In this document: positions 1 to 7,071 of the stretch, piece after piece | Layout: every line of letters begins with the position of its first letter | Numbering within the stretch: position 1 is the stretch's first letter | Source: Methylorubrum rhodinum | Lineage (GTDB): Bacteria > Pseudomonadota > Alphaproteobacteria > Rhizobiales > Beijerinckiaceae | NCBI RefSeq assembly: GCF_014199935.1 | Contig: NZ_JACHOP010000008.1 | Location: 62,001 to 126,000 of the forward strand | Length of the DNA stretch: 64,000 nt | Direction of reading: 5' to 3' | The notes under the pieces: generated by a model | The model's database searches: none | What the model was told of the DNA's origin: nothing | Seen by the model: only the letters and a program-made list of their open reading frames with translations | Made by a program: the position numbers and the translations under genes

Positions 1-529
1 ACTTCTCCTTGCCGGTCTGGGCGTCGAGGGCGATCACGAAGCCGTCGAGCGTCGGCACGATCACGGTGCCGCCGGAATAGGACAGGCCGCGGTTGACCGT
101 GTCGCAGCAGGCGCGCGGCACCGCCGACTCGTCGCGGTCGGAGGTCTTGACGTAATTCCAGACCTGTTTCGGGTTGTCGGGGTCCGAGAGGTCGAGCGCC
201 TGAACGATGTTCGGCCAACCGGAGATCAGGAACATCATCGGCTTGCCGCCGACATCCTCGATCACGAGGGGCTGGCCCTCGTGGCCGCGCATGGTGCCGC
301 TGGCCTGCGACCAGACCATCTGAAGCTTGTCGATGTTCTTGGTGTTGATGTCCTTGAGCGCCGAGTGGCGCTTCAGACCCTGGTCGCCGCCGGGCGCGCC
401 CCACTGGTTGGGGTCCTTCTCGCGCTTGGTGATCTCGTCGTTCGCCCGAGCGCCCGATACCCCGACGACGGCCGTGCCGAGCACGGCCACGGTCGCGAGG
501 GCGGCGAGCGGGATGCGTATCCCGTTCAT
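1..529 (-). CDS. PQQ-dependent alcohol dehydrogenase, N-terminal part (runs off the window)
   Basis: Periplasmic quinoprotein alcohol dehydrogenase, only the first 176 codons present. Translation from the ATG at 529 gives an export signal (positive MNGIR start, hydrophobic stretch, cleavage near GARA-ND). The mature start has the beta-propeller pattern of methanol/ethanol dehydrogenases: MRGHEGQPL near residue 80 and CCDTVNRG near residue 140. The adjacent Cys pair is the disulfide typical of the PQQ-binding family. The family oxidises primary alcohols to aldehydes and passes electrons to a cytochrome c. The sequence fits the lanthanide-type XoxF/ExaF branch better than MxaF, and ExaF is a reasonable candidate, but the catalytic metal-site residues lie outside the window, so I give no symbol. 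The following two-component pair could regulate it, though it is transcribed away from it. Confidence 0.9.
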   Translation of the reverse strand, partial: MNGIRIPLAALATVAVLGTAVVGVSGARANDEITKREKDPNQWGAPGGDQGLKRHSALKDINTKNIDKLQMVWSQASGTMRGHEGQPLVIEDVGGKPMMFLISGWPNIVQALDLSDPDNPKQVWNYVKTSDRDESAVPRACCDTVNRGLSYSGGTVIVPTLDGFVIALDAQTGKEK

Positions 530-876
530 CGTGTACCCCTTCGTGCGTTTCCCTCGCTCCGGACCCGAAACACCCGGGGGGCCACCTTCTGCGAGGCGGC
601 CTCCCCGGTAGGTCCATGAGCGGAGCGAGGATGGGCCGCCGGGAGTGCCGATGAACATGGGAAGAATTCCCGATTCCTCGCGAATTTTTATTCTAAGATT
701 TTCATAAAATCTATTGCTCGACTGCCGAAACGTCCCGCAGCCTTTAGACTTTCAAGCAGTCTGTGGTGATGGATTGACGTATTCCGGGAAGTTCAGGCAG
801 TCTTGTTCGGCACAATGCTGCAGCCTTCGGCGTCTCGGCGGCCCGCGCCGAACCACGCCCCGGCGGAGATCCGCCC
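530..876. other. Intergenic region upstream of the alcohol dehydrogenase
   Basis: About 350 bases between the divergently read dehydrogenase and a small secreted-protein gene. It contains a locally AT-rich patch around 665-715 that probably carries promoter elements for one or both directions. I see no convincing gene; short open frames on both strands lack conserved-looking composition. Confidence 0.5.
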
Positions 877-1086
877 ATGTTCCTCGTCTTCGTCGCCTGC
901 CTGATCGCCGCGCCGACCCGATGCGAGGAGGAGCGTCTGCGCCTGCCCGACGGGGCGAGCACGGTGCAGGCCTGCTGGACCGGCGCCCCGGCCCTGCTGA
1001 TCGAGTGGGAGAAGGCCCATCCGGACTACAAGGCGTCGATGGACTGGCGCTGCGTGCCCGAGAGCCGCTTGCAGCGGCGCAGCTAA
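877..1086 (+). CDS. Small secreted Cys-containing protein of unknown function
   Basis: 69-residue ORF. The N-terminus MFLVFVACLIAAPTRCEEER looks like an export signal followed by a charged mature start. The remainder has spaced cysteines (residues 16, 33 and 59) and ends in a W-R-C motif (DWRCVPES). This matches, from memory, a family of short exported proteins with conserved WxC-type tails in Methylobacterium and Rhizobiales, none with known function. The stop lies 47 bases before the chosen kinase start, so it may be co-transcribed with the two-component genes. The signal-like start, conserved pattern and plausible GGAGAT ribosome site argue that it is real; the function is unknown. Confidence 0.6.
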   Translation: MFLVFVACLIAAPTRCEEERLRLPDGASTVQACWTGAPALLIEWEKAHPDYKASMDWRCVPESRLQRRS

Positions 1087-1133
1087 CGGCGACGCCCGTG
1101 TCCTCGCAGTCCCGACCGAGTCCGTCGTACCGC

Positions 1134-2531
1134 ATGCCCCTGCGGCGGCGCCTCGTCGTCGCGATCACCGGGGTGATGCTCGTCACCCTCGGCATCGGCC
1201 TCACGCTCACCTACGCGCATGCCCGGCGCAAGGTCGATGTCGAGATGGCGGCCGCCCTGATGAACGGGCGCAACATCGTCGAGCGGGAGGTCGAGGAACT
1301 CGACGCCACGCCCGAGCCCGCCCGCGATCTGCCCGGCCTCGTGCGGGTCTTCGACGGCCACCGCCACATCCGGGCCCGGCTGATCGACGCGGACGGCGCG
1401 ACGCTCTTCGCCTCGACACCGGACGAGGAGGGGGAGGTGCCCACGCTGCTCCTGCGGGTACTCGGCGGGCCGGTGCGGACCTATCGCCGTGAGGTCGCCC
1501 TGTCCTCGAACCGGCGCGGCGCCGTGGTGCTGGAGACGGATGCGCGCAGCGAGGTCGGCGAGGTCTCCGGCGACGCTGCCCTCGACCTGACCGTGCTGCT
1601 GATCCTGTTCGTGCTGGTGCTGGCCGCGGTCAACCTGATCCTGGCGCGCGCGCTCGCCCTGTTCGCGCCGCTCGACCGCGCCTTCGAGCGGATCGGCCGG
1701 GGCGACTACGCGGTGCGCGTCGCCGAGGCCGGGCCGCCGGAATTCGCCCGCCTCGCGCGCAGTTGCAACGCCATGGCGCGGGAACTGGAGCGAATGGACG
1801 GCCAGACCCGCCGCCTCGCCCGGCAGCTCTCGATCGTGCAGGAGGAGGAGCGGGCCGATCTCGCCCGCAACCTGCACGACGAGGTGAGCCCGTTCCTGTT
1901 CGCCGTCGAGGTCGATGCCCGCGCGATCCGCGACCTGTCCGAGAGCTCGCCCGCCATCGCGGCGCGGGCAGAGGCGATCGGCGAGGCCGCCGCCCATCTG
2001 AAGCGCGAGGTGAAGGGCCTGCTCGGTCGCCTTCGGCCCGAGACGACGCCCGATCTCGGCCTCGCCGAGACGATCGAGGATTTCGCCGCGCGCCTGCGCC
2101 TGCGGCATCCGGCCGTGGCGATCGAACTCGATGCCGCCCTGACCCGCGAGCCCGATCCGGCGCTCGCCCAGGCCCTGCATCAAATCGCCCGCGAGGCGAT
2201 CGGCAACGCCCTCCAGCACGGACGCCCGACCCGGATCGAGATCGCCCTGAGCGAGGCGCCGGACGGCCTGCGCCTGCGGGTCGCCGACGACGGCGGCGGT
2301 CCGCCCGCGGCCGGCCGCGCTCCGGCCAAGACGCCAACCAAGACGCCAACCAAGCCGCCAACCAAGCCGCCGGGTTTCGGCATCCTCGGCATGCGTGAGC
2401 GCGTCGCCGCCCGCGGCGGGCGCTTCGTCTGGCGCGAGCGCGGCTCTCCCCGCGGAATCGTAGTCGAGGCTGTCCTGCCCGTGTCCCATCCGGTCGAGGT
2501 TGCCAGGTCCCCCCGAGAGGTGACAGCATGA
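1134..2531 (+). CDS. NarL-class sensor histidine kinase
   Basis: Membrane sensor kinase of the HisKA_3 type, about 465 residues. It has two membrane segments (near residues 8-25 and 150-170) flanking a periplasmic domain of about 120 residues. A HAMP-like segment follows (APLDRAFERIGRGDYAVRV), then the dimerisation helix with the phospho-accepting His in ARNLHDEVSP. The ATPase domain shows an N-box (REAIGNALQHG), a G1 box (VADDGGG) and GFGILGMRERV. The lid between the G boxes is extended by a KTPT/KPPT repeat encoded by a 12-base tandem repeat. I chose the ATG at 1134; a GTG at 1098 in the same frame would add 12 residues. The stop overlaps the response-regulator start as ATGA, so the two form a translationally coupled pair. 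The signal is unknown. Confidence 0.9.
   Translation: MPLRRRLVVAITGVMLVTLGIGLTLTYAHARRKVDVEMAAALMNGRNIVEREVEELDATPEPARDLPGLVRVFDGHRHIRARLIDADGATLFASTPDEEGEVPTLLLRVLGGPVRTYRREVALSSNRRGAVVLETDARSEVGEVSGDAALDLTVLLILFVLVLAAVNLILARALALFAPLDRAFERIGRGDYAVRVAEAGPPEFARLARSCNAMARELERMDGQTRRLARQLSIVQEEERADLARNLHDEVSPFLFAVEVDARAIRDLSESSPAIAARAEAIGEAAAHLKREVKGLLGRLRPETTPDLGLAETIEDFAARLRLRHPAVAIELDAALTREPDPALAQALHQIAREAIGNALQHGRPTRIEIALSEAPDGLRLRVADDGGGPPAAGRAPAKTPTKTPTKPPTKPPGFGILGMRERVAARGGRFVWRERGSPRGIVVEAVLPVSHPVEVARSPREVTA
2328..2372 (+). repeat. In-frame 12-bp tandem repeat inside the histidine kinase ATP lid
   Basis: Units of 12 bases begin at 2328, 2340 and 2352, with a partial fourth at 2364. The first two are identical (aagacgccaacc) and the third differs by one base. 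Each unit encodes Lys-Thr/Pro-Pro-Thr. The period is a multiple of three, so copy-number change would lengthen or shorten the lid without a frameshift. Confidence 0.9.
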
Positions 2532-3205
2532 ACGTCCTCGTCGTCGACGACCACACCGTGATGCGCCAGGGCGTCCAGCGCCTGCTCGCCGCGATCGATC
2601 GGGTCAGCGTGATCGAGGCCGGCAATGCCCGCGACGCGATGCTCGCCGCCCGGCGCGAGCGGCCGGACCTCGTCGTGCTCGACATCAACCTGAAGGAGAC
2701 CTCCGGCCTCGACCTGCTGCGCCGCTTCCGCCTGGAATGGCCGACGCTGCGCGTCGTGGTGTTCAGCATGTATGCCGACGTGGTCTACGCCCGCAGCGCG
2801 CTCCGGCTCGGGGCGCTCGGCTTCGTCTCCAAGAGCGCACCGGCCGAGGAGTTGGTCGCCGCCGTCCGCCGCGGGCTGCGGGGCGAGGGCTACGTCGATC
2901 AGGAAACCGCGCAGGCTCTCGAACGTGCTCCGGCCGCCGGGGACGAAGGGCGACGCCTGTCCGGACGGGAGGCGGAAGTCCTGCGGCTGCTCGCCGATGG
3001 CAAGAGCCTCAGCGGCATCGCCGAGACCCTGGGCGTCGCCTACAAGACGGTGGCCAACCAGTGCACCCGCATCAAGGAGAAGCTCGGCATCGACCGCACC
3101 TCGGAACTGATCCGCTTCGCCATCGAGAACCGGGGGTCGGACGTGATGTCGGAGGATTGGCGTGCCAACCCGTCGGGGCAGGATCGCACACCGCCGAGGA
3201 CGTGA
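2528..3205 (+). CDS. NarL/FixJ-family response regulator
   Basis: 225-residue DNA-binding response regulator, partner of the kinase immediately upstream (4-base ATGA overlap). The receiver domain spans roughly residues 1-115, with acidic residues DD at 7-8, the phospho-accepting Asp52 in VVLDIN, and a conserved Lys in FVSKSAP. The C-terminal LuxR-type helix-turn-helix starts at LSGREAEVLRLLADGKS, with the recognition region KTVANQCTRIKEKLG. The last roughly 20 residues are an unstructured tail. Targets cannot be read from sequence; the adjacent alcohol dehydrogenase is an obvious candidate by position only. Confidence 0.95.
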   Translation: MNVLVVDDHTVMRQGVQRLLAAIDRVSVIEAGNARDAMLAARRERPDLVVLDINLKETSGLDLLRRFRLEWPTLRVVVFSMYADVVYARSALRLGALGFVSKSAPAEELVAAVRRGLRGEGYVDQETAQALERAPAAGDEGRRLSGREAEVLRLLADGKSLSGIAETLGVAYKTVANQCTRIKEKLGIDRTSELIRFAIENRGSDVMSEDWRANPSGQDRTPPRT

Positions 3206-3274
3206 TCCCGAACTGCCGGCTCATCTGGATTCAGAGCGCCCGACAGCACGGCACGATGTGGTCGGTGAGGCATG

Positions 3275-3402
3275 GGTCGGGTTACGGCCCGACCTCTGCT
3301 TCCCGACGATCTCTGGACCGAGGTCGCCCCGCTCCTGCCGCCGCCACGTCCGCACCCGAAAGGGAGCCGGCCTCCGATCGAGAACCGTGCCGCGCTCTTT
3401 GA
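3275..3402 (+). pseudogene. IS5-type transposase, N-terminal remnant
   Basis: One frame reads LLPDDLWTEVAPLLPPPRP and then HPKGSRPPIENRAAL. This is the characteristic N-terminus of IS5-family transposases (DDLW, PLLPP, GRPP, RAAL pattern). After RAAL, where an intact copy continues toward the DDE catalytic domain, similarity stops abruptly and no catalytic motif follows before the terC end. I see no terminal inverted repeats or target duplication. It is a degraded insertion-sequence fragment between a two-component operon and terC. The exact family subgroup is uncertain. Confidence 0.7.
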
Positions 3403-3544
3403 CTCAGGCCGAGATCAACCCTTGGCCGCCCGAACCGAACGGACGCCGGACAATTCGGGGCGGTTCGATGCGCGGCACAACAAGGATCGAGAGCCCAACC
3501 CGATGCGATCCGGCCGGATGGGGCTCCCGTGCCGAACTCGGGCG

Positions 3545-4195
3545 TCAGGCCTGACCGATGCCGGTGTAGCTGCTGACCAGAGGCCAGACCTCGAGGAAGC
3601 CGCGATAGACCATGTCCAGGGCCACATAGAGGATGATGGCGAGGCCGATATAGCCGATCCAGTGGTACTTCTGCAGCAGGCGCGCGATGAAGCTCGCGGC
3701 CAAGCCCATCAGGGCGATCGACAGGGCAAGGCCGAAGACGAGGACCGCCGGATGCTCGCGCGCGGCGCCGGCCACGGCCAGCACGTTGTCGAGCGACATC
3801 GACACGTCGGCCACGACGATCTGCCATGCCGCCTGCCCGAAGGTCTTGCGCGGGGCGTTGGCGGCGGCCTGGTCCAGGGCCGCTGCGGCCTCGTCCGGGT
3901 TCGCATGGCCCGCGCGCAGCTCGTGCCACATCTTCCAGCAGACCCAGAGCAGCAGCAGGCCGCCGGCGAGCAGCAGGCCGACGATGGCGAGCAACTGGGT
4001 GACGAGGCCGGCGAAGATGATGCGCAGGACCGTGGCGGCGGCGATGCCGATCAGGATCGCCTTGTTGCGCTGCTCCTTCGGCAGGCCCGCCGCCGCCAAG
4101 CCGATCACGACCGCGTTGTCGCCGGCCAGGACCAGATCGATCATGATGACCTGTAGCAGAGCCGATAACGACTCCGCCGTGAAGAATTCACCCAT
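3545..4195 (-). CDS. TerC-family integral membrane protein (putative metal exporter)
   Basis: 216-residue membrane protein with about seven hydrophobic segments. It carries the two TerC signature segments with membrane-embedded acidic residues, IDLVLAGDNAVVIG near the N-terminus and ADVSMSLDNVLAVAG in the middle. This layout matches the YjbE/YkoY branch of the TerC family. Members have been linked to manganese efflux or metal loading of exported enzymes; the name comes from tellurite resistance. No tellurite genes are nearby and I found no recognisable manganese riboswitch in the 5' region. The substrate is therefore open. Confidence 0.88.
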   Translation of the reverse strand: MGEFFTAESLSALLQVIMIDLVLAGDNAVVIGLAAAGLPKEQRNKAILIGIAAATVLRIIFAGLVTQLLAIVGLLLAGGLLLLWVCWKMWHELRAGHANPDEAAAALDQAAANAPRKTFGQAAWQIVVADVSMSLDNVLAVAGAAREHPAVLVFGLALSIALMGLAASFIARLLQKYHWIGYIGLAIILYVALDMVYRGFLEVWPLVSSYTGIGQA

Positions 4196-4314
4196 CTAAG
4201 ACAGCCCCCGATTTGTGACGATCGTGCCTGACGACACTGCAAGCTGCGCCTTGGGACGCGCCCTTACAGGGTCCTATCTTTTTGTAAATACGGCCGGCAC
4301 GGTGCCGGTGAACA

Positions 4315-4342
4315 GCGCCGGGGGTGGTGAAACCCCCGGCGC
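4315..4342 (-). terminator. Strong hairpin after the MatC-like carrier gene
   Basis: Perfect 11-bp stem (GCGCCGGGGGT paired with ACCCCCGGCGC) with a six-base loop, 25 bases past the stop of the carrier gene on the minus strand. It lacks a clear T-run, so it may act as a transcript-end stabiliser or a weak terminator. Confidence 0.7.
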
Positions 4343-4366
4343 GGAACGGGCCGTGCGATTCGGTCG

Positions 4367-5752
4367 TCAGGCGATGACGATGAACAGGAGCCACACCACG
4401 ACAGGCGCGACAACCGTGATGAGGGCGCCGTAGGCCATCAGCTTGCGGAAGAAGACGTCCCGGTCGACGTTCTTGGCCGTGGCGAGCACGATCGCGCCGT
4501 TGGTCGAGAACGGGCTGACGTCGACGATGGTGGAGGAGACCGCCATCGCGCCGATGAAGCCCACCGGGTTGACGCCGGTGCCGGCCTGCAGGAAGGGCAC
4601 CGCGAGCGGGATCAGCGAGCCCAGCACCGCCGTGGAGGAGGCGAAGGCCGAGACCACCGCACCGATGAAGCAGAGCAGAAGGGCCGCGATCATCGGCGAG
4701 GCGAGGCCGGCGACCGAGGTGCCGACGAAGGAGATCGTGCCCATCTTCTCCAGCACGAACACGTAGGTGCTCACGCCGGTGATCAGCATGATCTCGGGCC
4801 AGCTCACCTGACCGATCGCCCGTTTCTGCAGGTTCGGCGCCATCAGCGACAGGATCAGGCCGATGGTGATCGAGACGAAGCCGATATCCTGGTTGAACAC
4901 CAGCACCAGCACGGCGAGCGCCACGAGCCCGACCAGCGTCAGCGCCTGATAGACGCGCGAGCCTCCTTGCGTCGGCGCGGGCTCATCCTCGGCCATCGTG
5001 TCGTCGATGATCCGGGCGAGCTTCCGCTCCTCGGACAGGGCCTCGGATTCCGAATCGCCGAACGCCTGGGGACCGCGCTGGGCCGTCGCCACGCGCGTCC
5101 GCGGCACCGGCTCGTCGCCGGGGCCGCCGGCGAGCGCGGCTCTCGCGCCCATCAGCTTGCGCCCGCCCATCAGGAAGAACAGGATCACCGAGACCGCGAG
5201 GTTGACGCCGAGGCTCGCGAAGAAGGTGAACAGCTCGTTGAGCGGCAGGCCCGCCTTCGCCACCACCGTGTTGGTGATGCCGCCGTAGATGCTGATCGGC
5301 GAGAAGCCGCCGCCCTGCGCGCCGTGGATGACGAGCAGGCCCATCAGCAGCGGGTTGATGTTGTAGCGGGCGGCAAAGCCCAGCGCGATCGGGGCGATAA
5401 TCGCCACCGCCGCCGGGCTCACGGCGCCGACCGAGGTAAGCGCCCCGGTGATGCCGAACATGATCCACGGGATCGCGGCGATCCGGCCGCGCACGGCCTT
5501 CACGGCGAGCTGGACCAGCCAGTCGATCGTGCCGTTGTTCTGCGCGATGGCGAACAGGTAGGTAATGCCGACGAGCGTCAGGAACAGGCTGCCGGGAAAG
5601 CCGGCGATGATGTCCTTGGCCGTCATGCCCGCCGCCAGCGTGCCGACCAGGAAGGCGCCGACGAAGGCCAGCACGCCCATGTTCACCGGCCAGATCGTGG
5701 CCACGACGAACATGGCGCCGAGCGCGTAGATCGAAATCAGTTGTGGCGTCAT
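4367..5752 (-). CDS. MatC-like dicarboxylate (malonate-type) carrier
   Basis: 461-residue transporter of the ion-transporter superfamily with about 11-12 membrane segments. The N-terminal half matches the dicarboxylate-carrier MatC pattern (VSPAAVAIIAPIALGFAARY, HGAQGGGFSPISIYGG). A charged cytoplasmic loop follows (about residues 205-265), then a second membrane half with SSTIVDVSPFSTNGA. MatC takes up malonate in Rhizobium. Here the carrier diverges from a GntR/FCD regulator across a TTGTATACAA palindrome resembling the reported MatR site, supporting a malonate or related C3/C4 diacid role. The usual malonyl-CoA genes matA and matB are not in the window. The start is supported by a strong GGAGGAGA ribosome site. 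Confidence 0.85.
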   Translation of the reverse strand: MTPQLISIYALGAMFVVATIWPVNMGVLAFVGAFLVGTLAAGMTAKDIIAGFPGSLFLTLVGITYLFAIAQNNGTIDWLVQLAVKAVRGRIAAIPWIMFGITGALTSVGAVSPAAVAIIAPIALGFAARYNINPLLMGLLVIHGAQGGGFSPISIYGGITNTVVAKAGLPLNELFTFFASLGVNLAVSVILFFLMGGRKLMGARAALAGGPGDEPVPRTRVATAQRGPQAFGDSESEALSEERKLARIIDDTMAEDEPAPTQGGSRVYQALTLVGLVALAVLVLVFNQDIGFVSITIGLILSLMAPNLQKRAIGQVSWPEIMLITGVSTYVFVLEKMGTISFVGTSVAGLASPMIAALLLCFIGAVVSAFASSTAVLGSLIPLAVPFLQAGTGVNPVGFIGAMAVSSTIVDVSPFSTNGAIVLATAKNVDRDVFFRKLMAYGALITVVAPVVVWLLFIVIA

Positions 5753-5867
5753 GCCGTCTCCTCCGGGGTCGGCCGCCGTCGTTGCGGGGCCGTTCGAATG
5801 GGGCGGCTTGGGTGCCGGCCTCCGCTTGTGTGCTTTGTAGGTTTTTTCGTACTCAGAAACAAGAACC

Positions 5868-5877
5868 TTGTATACAA
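5868..5877. promoter_or_regulatory. Palindromic operator TTGTATACAA between carrier and GntR regulator
   Basis: Perfect 10-bp palindrome with the GT-N-AC spacing typical of FadR/FCD-type GntR sites. It is 116 bases upstream of the carrier start and 135 upstream of the regulator start, in the only AT-rich stretch of this divergent gap. It closely resembles the site reported for MatR of Rhizobium (TCTTGTATACA, recalled). Autoregulation plus control of the carrier is the likely arrangement. Confidence 0.7.
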
Positions 5878-5919
5878 TAATGACGTTGATGGATTTTCAG
5901 CGCGCCGCTACGGTGTCCG

Positions 5920-5972
5920 GAGCATCGGCCCGAGAGGGGGAACCCGGTTTTCGAAAAAGCCGATGCGGCACG
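5920..5972 (+). repeat. Interspersed palindromic repeat, family I, copy A
   Basis: Sequence begins GAGCATCGGCCCGA and ends AAAGCCGATGCGGCACG, with GCATCGGC and GCCGATGC as terminal inverted arms around a GGTTTTCG core. Two more copies occur near 12727-12779 (opposite orientation) and 34016-34064. This copy lies in the regulator's 5' region. Confidence 0.85.
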
Positions 5973-6011
5973 GGAACCCGGCACGATGCGCCGGGTGATG
6001 CGGGGGGAGAC

Positions 6012-6665
6012 ATGCGCCGCGCCGAAGCGCTGAGGGATCAGCTCGAGCAGGACATCGTGACCGGCTATTTCCGGCCCGGCGACCGCTTGGACGAGCAGAG
6101 CCTCGCCACGCGCTTCGGCGTGTCGCGCACGCCGATCCGGGAGGCGCTGATGCAGCTCGCCTCGACCGGGATGGTGGAACTGCTGCCGCGCCGGGGCGCC
6201 TTCGTGACCAACCTCTCGATCCGGGAGGTGATCGAGCGCTTCGAGACCATGGCGGCTCTGGAGGGGATGTGCGGGGCGCTCGCCGCCCGCCGGATCACCG
6301 ACGCGCAGCGCGTCGAACTCGCCACCGCGCACCGGGACTGCCAGGAGGCGACCCGCGCGGGCTGCGCGGACACCTACTACTACGCCAACGAGCGGTTCCA
6401 CCGGGCGATCTACGAGGCCTGCCACAACCGCTACCTCGCCGAGCAAGCGGGGCAACTCCATACGCTGTTGAAGCCGTTCCGGCGGCTGCAATTGCGGGCG
6501 CGGCACCGGGTCTCGCAATCGCTCGACGAGCACGGGGCGATCGTCGAGGCGATCCTGGCCGGCGATCCCGCGCGGGCCGAGCAGGGCCTGCGGGATCACA
6601 TCCTGATTCAGGGCGAGCGCCTGAACGACTTCATCAGCAGCTTCGGCGCGGCCGAAGTCGCCTGA
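6012..6665 (+). CDS. GntR-family regulator, FCD subfamily (MatR-like)
   Basis: 217-residue regulator. The N-terminal winged helix spans roughly residues 1-65: ALRDQLEQDIVTGYFRPGDRL, then LATRFGVSRTPIREAL, the GntR recognition helix. The C-terminal all-helical FCD effector domain follows, with likely metal/ligand residues in the ANERFHRAIYEACHN and LDEHGAIVEAI motifs. I placed the start at the ATG at 6012 because it follows a GGGGGAGA ribosome site and begins exactly at the conserved domain. The longer open frame back to 5868 runs through a repeat element. It is transcribed away from the MatC-like carrier and is probably its regulator. Confidence 0.9.
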   Translation: MRRAEALRDQLEQDIVTGYFRPGDRLDEQSLATRFGVSRTPIREALMQLASTGMVELLPRRGAFVTNLSIREVIERFETMAALEGMCGALAARRITDAQRVELATAHRDCQEATRAGCADTYYYANERFHRAIYEACHNRYLAEQAGQLHTLLKPFRRLQLRARHRVSQSLDEHGAIVEAILAGDPARAEQGLRDHILIQGERLNDFISSFGAAEVA

Positions 6666-6677
6666 TCGTTACCGGCT

Positions 6678-6896
6678 TCAGCGCACCGGGACGCCGAACC
6701 GCCAGGACAGGGCGTGGCCGAGTTCGGGGCGTGCGGTCTCGCGCGTTCTTGCGAACCGTGCGACCTCGAATCCGAGCCGCCGACGGTGCGCGGAAGCGAG
6801 AGCGCCGAGAAGGGACGCGACGACCGAAGCCGGGGACAGGTGCCCGGATTTAGGGGTAGCCCGGCGGTCGGTCTGCGACAGGGAACGGGGTGCCAT
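6678..6896 (-). CDS. Possible small basic protein, unknown
   Basis: 72-codon ORF on the minus strand with a good GGAGA ribosome site seven bases before its ATG. The product is Arg/Ser-rich with one hydrophobic stretch (ASVVASLLGALASAH). I recognise no family. It ends 13 bases past the convergent regulator stop. The base composition gives little help because all frames here are GC-rich, so it may be a chance ORF. Confidence 0.3.
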   Translation of the reverse strand: MAPRSLSQTDRRATPKSGHLSPASVVASLLGALASAHRRRLGFEVARFARTRETARPELGHALSWRFGVPVR

Positions 6897-7071
6897 GATG
6901 CGTCTCCGGAGCCGAAGGCTCGGTTGCGTCAGGCGTTTCCTCCATCCGTCACATGGTGCCCGCGTCGCTGCGCTGCAACATGGCCCTCGTCCCGGTATCG
7001 CCGGGACAGCCATGCGCCGGGGCGAGGGTGCCGGGCGGACGGGGCGCCCCATCCGCCCGCGTCGAGGGCGA
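6897..7071. other. Intergenic, nothing identified
   Basis: Short gap before the dctM 3' end. Together with the doubtful ORF at 6678-6896 it makes a 400-base stretch without a confident gene. Confidence 0.4.

Noticed and set aside
4196..4312. Manganese (yybP-ykoY) riboswitch upstream of terC
   Set aside because: I looked on the minus strand for the conserved loop segments and did not find them.
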